64,000 nt of DNA, from contig NZ_JAIQYY010000007.1 in NCBI RefSeq assembly GCF_020181035.1, forward strand, positions 18,701 to 82,700, in the 5' to 3' direction. A program made the position numbers and the translations under genes. Of the stretch, positions 60,063 through 64,000 are shown one piece after another (position 1 is the first letter of the stretch; every line of letters starts with the position of its first letter). A model generated the notes under the pieces. It searched no databases and was not told where the DNA came from. It saw only the letters and a list, made by a program, of their open reading frames with translations. Source of the stretch: Streptomyces sp. CoH27. Its GTDB lineage: Bacteria > Actinomycetota > Actinomycetes > Streptomycetales > Streptomycetaceae.

Positions 60063-61423
60063 CCGCGGGACAGCCGGCCGTCGAACACCAGGGAAATGAC
60101 CGAAAAACGCCGGACGCTGAGAGCGTGTCCACCGGCAGGGGCGGCGAGAGCGCGCAGGCGGGGCCGATCCGCCCGGTCGGTCGGGGCAGCAGCGATGTGC
60201 GCGGCGGGCCCGTCGAGCCGGTGGGCGAGGACGGAAGTGACGTGCGCAGCAGGCGCGTTGAGGCCGCTGGTCGGGACAGAAGCGATGCGCGCAGTCGGCT
60301 CGGCGAGGGCGAGGGCGAGGGCGTGGGCCGGGGCGGAGGCGATGCGTGCAGGCGGCTCGTCGAGGTCGCGGGGCGGGATGCCGCGGCTGCCGACGAGCGG
60401 CGGCGGTTGGGCGCCGGCGTTGCCGCGGCCATCGTCGACGCGGGCTTCGCGCGTCACTTCGTGCCGGTGCGCTGGGGTGGGAGCGCCGGGACGTTCGCTG
60501 GGCTGCTGGCCGGCGCGTCGGCCGTTGCGGAGGCCTGTGCCGCCGCCGGCTGGTGCACCGCGCTGTACGCGGCCCACGGCAGGCTCGCCTCCTACCTGCC
60601 CGAGCAGGGGCAGCGCGACCTGTGGGCGGACGGCCCGGACGTCCGTATCGCGGCCTCGATCGTTCCCGCGCAGGGCCGCGCCGTGGCCGTGGCCGGCGGC
60701 TGGCGGCTGGACGGGGAGTGGGGCACGGCCAGCGGCGTCGACCACGCGGAATGGGTGCTGCTGGCCTCGCTGACAGCGGGCGCCGACGGCGGGCAGGAGC
60801 ACCGGATCTTCGCCGTGCCGCGCACGGAGATCCGCGTCCGGGACACCTGGGACTCCGTCGGCCTGCGGGGGAGCGGCAGCAACAGTGTGCGGGCCGACGG
60901 TCTCCTCGTGCCCGCCCACCGCTCGTTCACCCTGGACGCGTTGCTGCGCCCGCTGCCCGACGCGGCCCGCTGCCACCGGGTCCCGTATCCGATGGTCGCC
61001 GCGCCGATCTTCGCGGCGCCGGTGGTGGGCGCGGCACGGGCGGCGCTGCGGGCCTGGACGGCTGAGCGCCTGCACGGCACGGCGCCCAGGTCCGGGCAGA
61101 AGCTGCTGCTGGCCGACGCCTCCGCGAGGATCCACGCCGCCGGTCTGCTCCTCGACGGCACGGCCGACCGCGCGGACCGCGGGGAGATCACTTCGCTCGC
61201 GGTGGCCGAGAACCGCCGGGACGCGGCGACCGCCGCCGCGCTGTGCCGTGCGGTGGCCGACGACCTCTTCCGCGCGGCCGGCCTCCGGGCGCAGTCCCGG
61301 GACAGCCGGACCCAGCGGGCCTGGCGGGATGTCACGACGGCCGCGGCGCACGGCGCCCTCGGCCTCGACGCGGCGGCCGACGCGTACGCGGAGGCGGTCC
61401 TGGCGGGCGGGGGCGACCGATGA
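60056..61423 (+). CDS. Acyl-CoA dehydrogenase-fold flavoprotein (class D monooxygenase-like)
   Basis: 455 aa. From ~residue 115 it is a acyl-CoA dehydrogenase/HpaB-type fold: AGFARHFVPVRWGGSAGTFA, AEACAAAGWCTALYAAHGR, GGWRLDGEWGTASGVDHAEW, TWDSVGLRGSGSNSVRADGL. Most like two-component flavin-dependent hydroxylases. Residues ~35-105 are a degenerate 15-residue repeat (SDVR/VE..G cores), so the true N-terminus may be later. Translationally coupled to the AfsA-like gene (7-base overlap) and HAD gene (ATGA). Likely tailors the signal molecule, by hydroxylation or dehydrogenation. Confidence 0.78.
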   Translation: MLTAGQPAVEHQGNDRKTPDAESVSTGRGGESAQAGPIRPVGRGSSDVRGGPVEPVGEDGSDVRSRRVEAAGRDRSDARSRLGEGEGEGVGRGGGDACRRLVEVAGRDAAAADERRRLGAGVAAAIVDAGFARHFVPVRWGGSAGTFAGLLAGASAVAEACAAAGWCTALYAAHGRLASYLPEQGQRDLWADGPDVRIAASIVPAQGRAVAVAGGWRLDGEWGTASGVDHAEWVLLASLTAGADGGQEHRIFAVPRTEIRVRDTWDSVGLRGSGSNSVRADGLLVPAHRSFTLDALLRPLPDAARCHRVPYPMVAAPIFAAPVVGAARAALRAWTAERLHGTAPRSGQKLLLADASARIHAAGLLLDGTADRADRGEITSLAVAENRRDAATAAALCRAVADDLFRAAGLRAQSRDSRTQRAWRDVTTAAAHGALGLDAAADAYAEAVLAGGGDR

Positions 61424-62121
61424 CGCGGACGGCAGGGACCGCACGTCCCGTCCTGGCCTTCTTCGACGTCGACGAGACCCTGATCGCCGACAAGAGCATG
61501 ATCGAGTTCTGGCGGCACTGGGCGGCCGCGCACCCGGCGCGGACCACCGACGACACGCGGGAGCTGCGGGCCGAGGCGGCGGCGACCCGCGACCGCGAGG
61601 AGCTGAACCGCAGGTACTACCGCCGCTACGCGGGCGTGCCGCTGGACACCCTCGAAGCCGCGGGCCGGCGATGGTACGACGGCTACCGGCGCGGCGGTGC
61701 CGCCTTCGTGCTGCCCGCGGTCGACGCCGTCGCCGCACACCGGGCCGCCGGCCATGAGATCGTGCTGGTCTCCGGCTCGATGCGCCCGCTCCTGGCCCCG
61801 CTTGCCGAGGACCTCGGGGCGTCGGCGATCCTCTGCACCGAACTGGTCGTGAGCGCGGGCGGAGTGCTGACCGGCGAGGTGGACCGTCCGATGATCGGCG
61901 GGGCCAAGGCCGACGCCGCGACCCGGATCCTGCGGGAGCGCGGCGCCGACCCGGGCGACTGCCACGCATACGGCGACCACGAGAGCGACCTCGCCCTGCT
62001 CCGCGCGGTGGGCAACGCCGTGGTGGTGGGGGACTCCCCGGCGCTGCACGAGGCCGCGAGACACCACGGCTGGCCGGTCGTCCCAGCCCGCCGGGGACCG
62101 CTGCGGGCGGAGCGGGTGTGA
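61420..62121 (+). CDS. HAD-IB family phosphatase
   Basis: 233 aa. Motif I FFDVDETLIADKSM (nucleophile DVD), motif II LVSGSMRP, motif III/IV GGAKADAATRI and YGDHESDLALL. Small-molecule phosphatase. Overlaps the flavoprotein stop (ATGA). In butyrolactone and butenolide biosynthesis, the AfsA product is a phosphate ester that must be dephosphorylated, so this is the expected enzyme, comparable to the phosphatase gene srrP of the S. rochei signal cluster. Confidence 0.88.
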   Translation: MTRTAGTARPVLAFFDVDETLIADKSMIEFWRHWAAAHPARTTDDTRELRAEAAATRDREELNRRYYRRYAGVPLDTLEAAGRRWYDGYRRGGAAFVLPAVDAVAAHRAAGHEIVLVSGSMRPLLAPLAEDLGASAILCTELVVSAGGVLTGEVDRPMIGGAKADAATRILRERGADPGDCHAYGDHESDLALLRAVGNAVVVGDSPALHEAARHHGWPVVPARRGPLRAERV

Positions 62122-62144
62122 GACGTCCGTACGGGAGGTTGCGG

Positions 62145-62201
62145 ATACCTTCCGGCCCGATGGTATGTATGTGATCTCTTTGATACAGGAGGGGCATACA
62201 T
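62145..62201. promoter_or_regulatory. ARE-like element upstream of the second ArpA-like gene
   Basis: ATACCTTCCGG and, inverted, ATACCATCGGG (ATACC 62145-62149, GGTAT 62162-62166) share 9 of 11 positions but are spaced 12 instead of 8 bases apart. A second inverted repeat ATGTATG (62165-62171) / CATACAT (62195-62201) reaches the start codon at 62200. Confidence 0.5.
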
Positions 62202-62829
62202 GGCCAAACAGGATCGGGCGCGCCTCACCAGGGAAAGGGTGCTGACGGCCGCGGCCGAGGTGTTCGCCGCACAGGGATACAGCAGGGCGACGCTCAGCGC
62301 GGTGGCCGAGCGCATCGGCATGACGAAGGGGGCCCTCTACGGGCACTTCCCCTCCAAGAAGTCGCTGGCCGGGGCGCTCATCGACGAGTCCCGGCGGACC
62401 TGGGTGAGTCTGCGGACCGAGTACGACATCCCGAGCACCGACGCCGGCGGCGTCCTCGAAGGTGTCGTCGCGGGCCTCGCCGGCCGGCTCCAGTCGGACG
62501 TACGGCTGCGGGCCGCGGTACGGCTCGCGTCCGACTGCCCGGTGCTGGCGCGGGCGTTGGGCGATGTCCTCGCGGAGGTGCACAACGCCCTGGCGGAGCT
62601 GGTCCGCCGGGCGCAGCGCGACGGCGGCTTCCCCGCGCACTCGCCGCGCCTCGTCGCCAGTCTGTTGTTGATCGTGATGTGCGGGCTGCTGCACGCGCCC
62701 GCCGGATGTGCCGAGGAGCGCGGAGGGCCCGGCGCGGAGAGGTTGTGGAGACTGCTGTTCGCCGTGCTGTCGGGGGCCGACGGGCCCGGCCGGGCGAGCG
62801 GAGATGACGGTGCCCTTTCAGGGCCGTAA
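62200..62829 (+). CDS. ArpA/ScbR2-like TetR regulator
   Basis: 209 aa. HTH TRERVLTAAAEVFAAQGYSR, SAVAERIGMTKGALYGHFPSK. The C-terminal domain (QSDVRLRAAVRLASDCPVLA) differs from the first receptor and may be a pseudo-receptor of the ScbR2 type. Follows the HAD gene after 78 bp containing ARE-like sequence, so it may autoregulate or be controlled by the first receptor. Start ATG 62200 with AGGAGGGG upstream. Confidence 0.85.
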   Translation: MAKQDRARLTRERVLTAAAEVFAAQGYSRATLSAVAERIGMTKGALYGHFPSKKSLAGALIDESRRTWVSLRTEYDIPSTDAGGVLEGVVAGLAGRLQSDVRLRAAVRLASDCPVLARALGDVLAEVHNALAELVRRAQRDGGFPAHSPRLVASLLLIVMCGLLHAPAGCAEERGGPGAERLWRLLFAVLSGADGPGRASGDDGALSGP

Positions 62830-62853
62830 AAAATACCTTCGAGAACGAATTTT
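62830..62853. promoter_or_regulatory. ARE-like palindrome between the TetR and LysR genes
   Basis: A 24-bp imperfect dyad with left half AAAATACCTTCG matching the ARE half-site and right half AGAACGAATTTT (9 of 12 symmetric). It sits inside a wider hairpin GGGCCG (62821-62826) / CGGCCC (62854-62859), so it could instead be a terminator for the TetR gene. Confidence 0.5.
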
Positions 62854-62933
62854 CGGCCCGGGATCTGGCATGGTGGGGCCCGGTGTGCGCATCCGTTGCC
62901 CGGGGCCGGGCGACGAGATTGGGGAGGAACCAG

Positions 62934-63959
62934 ATGAGCGTGCTGGACGAGTGGACGAGCCGTCGCACCTCGCGGCTCGTGGACCCAGATGCGCGGGATG
63001 CCGATCCGCGCGGTGACGGCGTACTCCGCGCGGTGTCCGACGCACGCGAGGTCGACGACTTCGACATGCGGCACCTCCGGTATTTCCTGACCGTGGTGCG
63101 CGCCGGAACCGTGTCGGCGGCCGCCCAGGAACTCCGGATATCCCAGCCGAGTCTCAGTCAGCAGATCCGGCGCCTCGAACAACGCGTGGGCGCCCCGTTG
63201 TTCATTCGCAGTTCGCGCGGCGTTGAACTGACGGCCGGCGGCCGGGCCTTTCTCCGGGAAATCCAAGGAATTCCGGGTCAATTGCGTTCCGCCATCGCCG
63301 CGGCCGCCCCCACGCCGCGCATCTGGCCTGTCGGCGTGTGCGGCGGAGTGCCGGCCGACGTCCTCATCGAGGTCCAGAACGGGCTGTCCGGCAGGCACGC
63401 GCCCGGCGGCGAGGCCGGCACGAAGCTGCGGATGCGCTCGGTGGACGCGGCGGACCAGGGGGAGCTGCTGCGGCACGGCGAGATCGCCTTCGGCATCGTG
63501 CGGCTGCCGATCCCGATTCCGCACGCGGTGCGCGCCGTGGTCCGCGACGAGCCCCTCGGCGTCGTCATGGCGCGGGAGCATCCGCTCGCCGCGCACCCCG
63601 AGCTGACCTGGCGGGACCTCTCGCGCCAACGCCTGCTGTGGTACGAGGAGGGCTGCGCGCCCGGGTTCGCGGACACCGTGCCGGCGCATCTGGCCCGGCT
63701 CGGCTGGAACTCGGTGCTGCACCCGGTCGACCAGGATCAGCACGCCCTGTTCCTGCACGCGCTGCAGACCACCGCGGACCTCGTGGCCCTGCGGCCGCAC
63801 TGCGCGGTCGAGCGGGAGCCGCACCTGGTGTGGCGGCCGCTGCCCACCACCAGCCCCCCGCGCGAGCGCATCGCGGTGACCGCGGCGGGCGGCAGCCGCA
63901 CTGCCCGCATCCTGCAGACGGTCGCCGCGGAGCGCGGCTGGGTGTTCCTCGCCGAGTAG
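62934..63959 (+). CDS. LysR family transcriptional regulator
   Basis: 341 aa. Winged HTH after a ~42-residue N-terminal extension: MRHLRYFLTVVRAGTVSAAA, LRISQPSLSQQIRRLEQRVG; the rest is a LysR substrate-binding domain (GVVMAREHPLAAHPELTWRD, HLVWRPLPTTSPPRERIAVT). ATG 62934 with GGGGAGG 7 bases upstream; an ATG at 63067 (MRHLRYFL) would remove the extension. The adjacent signalling genes suggest it transmits the signal output. Confidence 0.88.
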   Translation: MSVLDEWTSRRTSRLVDPDARDADPRGDGVLRAVSDAREVDDFDMRHLRYFLTVVRAGTVSAAAQELRISQPSLSQQIRRLEQRVGAPLFIRSSRGVELTAGGRAFLREIQGIPGQLRSAIAAAAPTPRIWPVGVCGGVPADVLIEVQNGLSGRHAPGGEAGTKLRMRSVDAADQGELLRHGEIAFGIVRLPIPIPHAVRAVVRDEPLGVVMAREHPLAAHPELTWRDLSRQRLLWYEEGCAPGFADTVPAHLARLGWNSVLHPVDQDQHALFLHALQTTADLVALRPHCAVEREPHLVWRPLPTTSPPRERIAVTAAGGSRTARILQTVAAERGWVFLAE

Positions 63960-63980
63960 CTCGGCCGTCCGCCCCCGTCC

Positions 63981-64000
63981 GGGGGGGGGGGGGGGGGGGG
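63981..64000 (+). other. Poly-G run at the window end
   Basis: Twenty consecutive G bases end the window. Such runs are unusual in natural coding-dense Streptomyces DNA and are typical of sequencing (two-colour poly-G) or assembly artefacts at contig ends. Confidence 0.85.

Noticed and set aside
59261..62197. 978-codon minus-strand frame opposite the signalling island
   Set aside because: Antisense shadow of four well-supported genes; no family similarity and typical mirror codon pattern.
1..64000. tRNA or rRNA genes
   Set aside because: No cloverleaf or rRNA-like segment was recognised by eye; a covariance search could still find one.

Overview
The window is high-GC actinobacterial chromosome, almost certainly Streptomyces. 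Evidence: strong third-position GC bias in every real gene, GTG/TTG starts with GGAGG-type ribosome sites, many ATGA gene overlaps, and family content typical of the genus (DUF397 plus Scr1-type XRE regulators, MmyB-type XRE regulators, class F sortase, a ROK regulator, an AfsA/ArpA-like signalling locus). From memory the order zinc uptake - glyS - dusB - ppdK - nirBD - nitrate reductase - dgt - dnaG matches the S. coelicolor core chromosome. No rRNA, tRNA or CRISPR array was found.

Region by region. 1-2009: znuACB zinc uptake operon (minus strand, last gene cut by the window edge) with two Zur-like boxes. 2142-5319: glyS, an aldo/keto reductase and a TetR regulator. 5300-6208: a secreted protein and a small zinc-finger-like protein. 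6313-12631: two similar modules, each an MFS exporter with a divergent MmyB-type XRE regulator, separated by a 213-bp inverted-repeat element. In the second module a TnpB-like gene occupies the place of the regulator's 5' half. 12690-15614: dusB and a membrane sulfatase of the LtaS superfamily. 15743-20484: two GH63/debranching-type glycosidases divergent from a ROK regulator. 20939-23659: ppdK. 23797-26793: a sugar ABC importer. 26918-33607: an SDR, a DUF4232 secreted protein, a three-gene operon (small secreted protein, ABC ATPase, FtsX-type permease), and an SDR with its TetR. 33665-37837: nirD-nirB-flavoprotein (nitrite assimilation) behind a GlnR-like box. 38021-40103: a TauE-like transporter, a class F sortase and a secreted protein.

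40385-44349 is accessory: an MFS remnant, a RAMA-CBS-HEPN protein that looks like a conflict or defence effector, and a WhiJ-type module (DUF397, Scr1-type XRE, HATPase) whose HATPase gene reads in frame into an antitoxin-like segment followed by a RelE-like toxin. 44403-54296: thermolysin-like protease, GGCT-fold protein, arylamine N-acetyltransferase, assimilatory nitrate reductase with an internal 27-bp minisatellite, YdcF-like protein, sirohydrochlorin chelatase (siroheme for NirB), dgt and a flavoprotein reductase. 54440-58140: dnaG and an ArsR/MFS pair with two operator-like palindromes.

58242-63959 is the most distinctive part: a gamma-butyrolactone/butenolide-type signalling island with two ArpA-like TetR proteins, an AfsA-like synthase, an acyl-CoA-dehydrogenase-fold flavoprotein, a HAD phosphatase and a LysR regulator. 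A near-ideal autoregulatory element palindrome lies between the receptor and the synthase, and two weaker copies lie downstream. The window ends in 20 consecutive G bases, which suggests a contig end or sequencing artefact.
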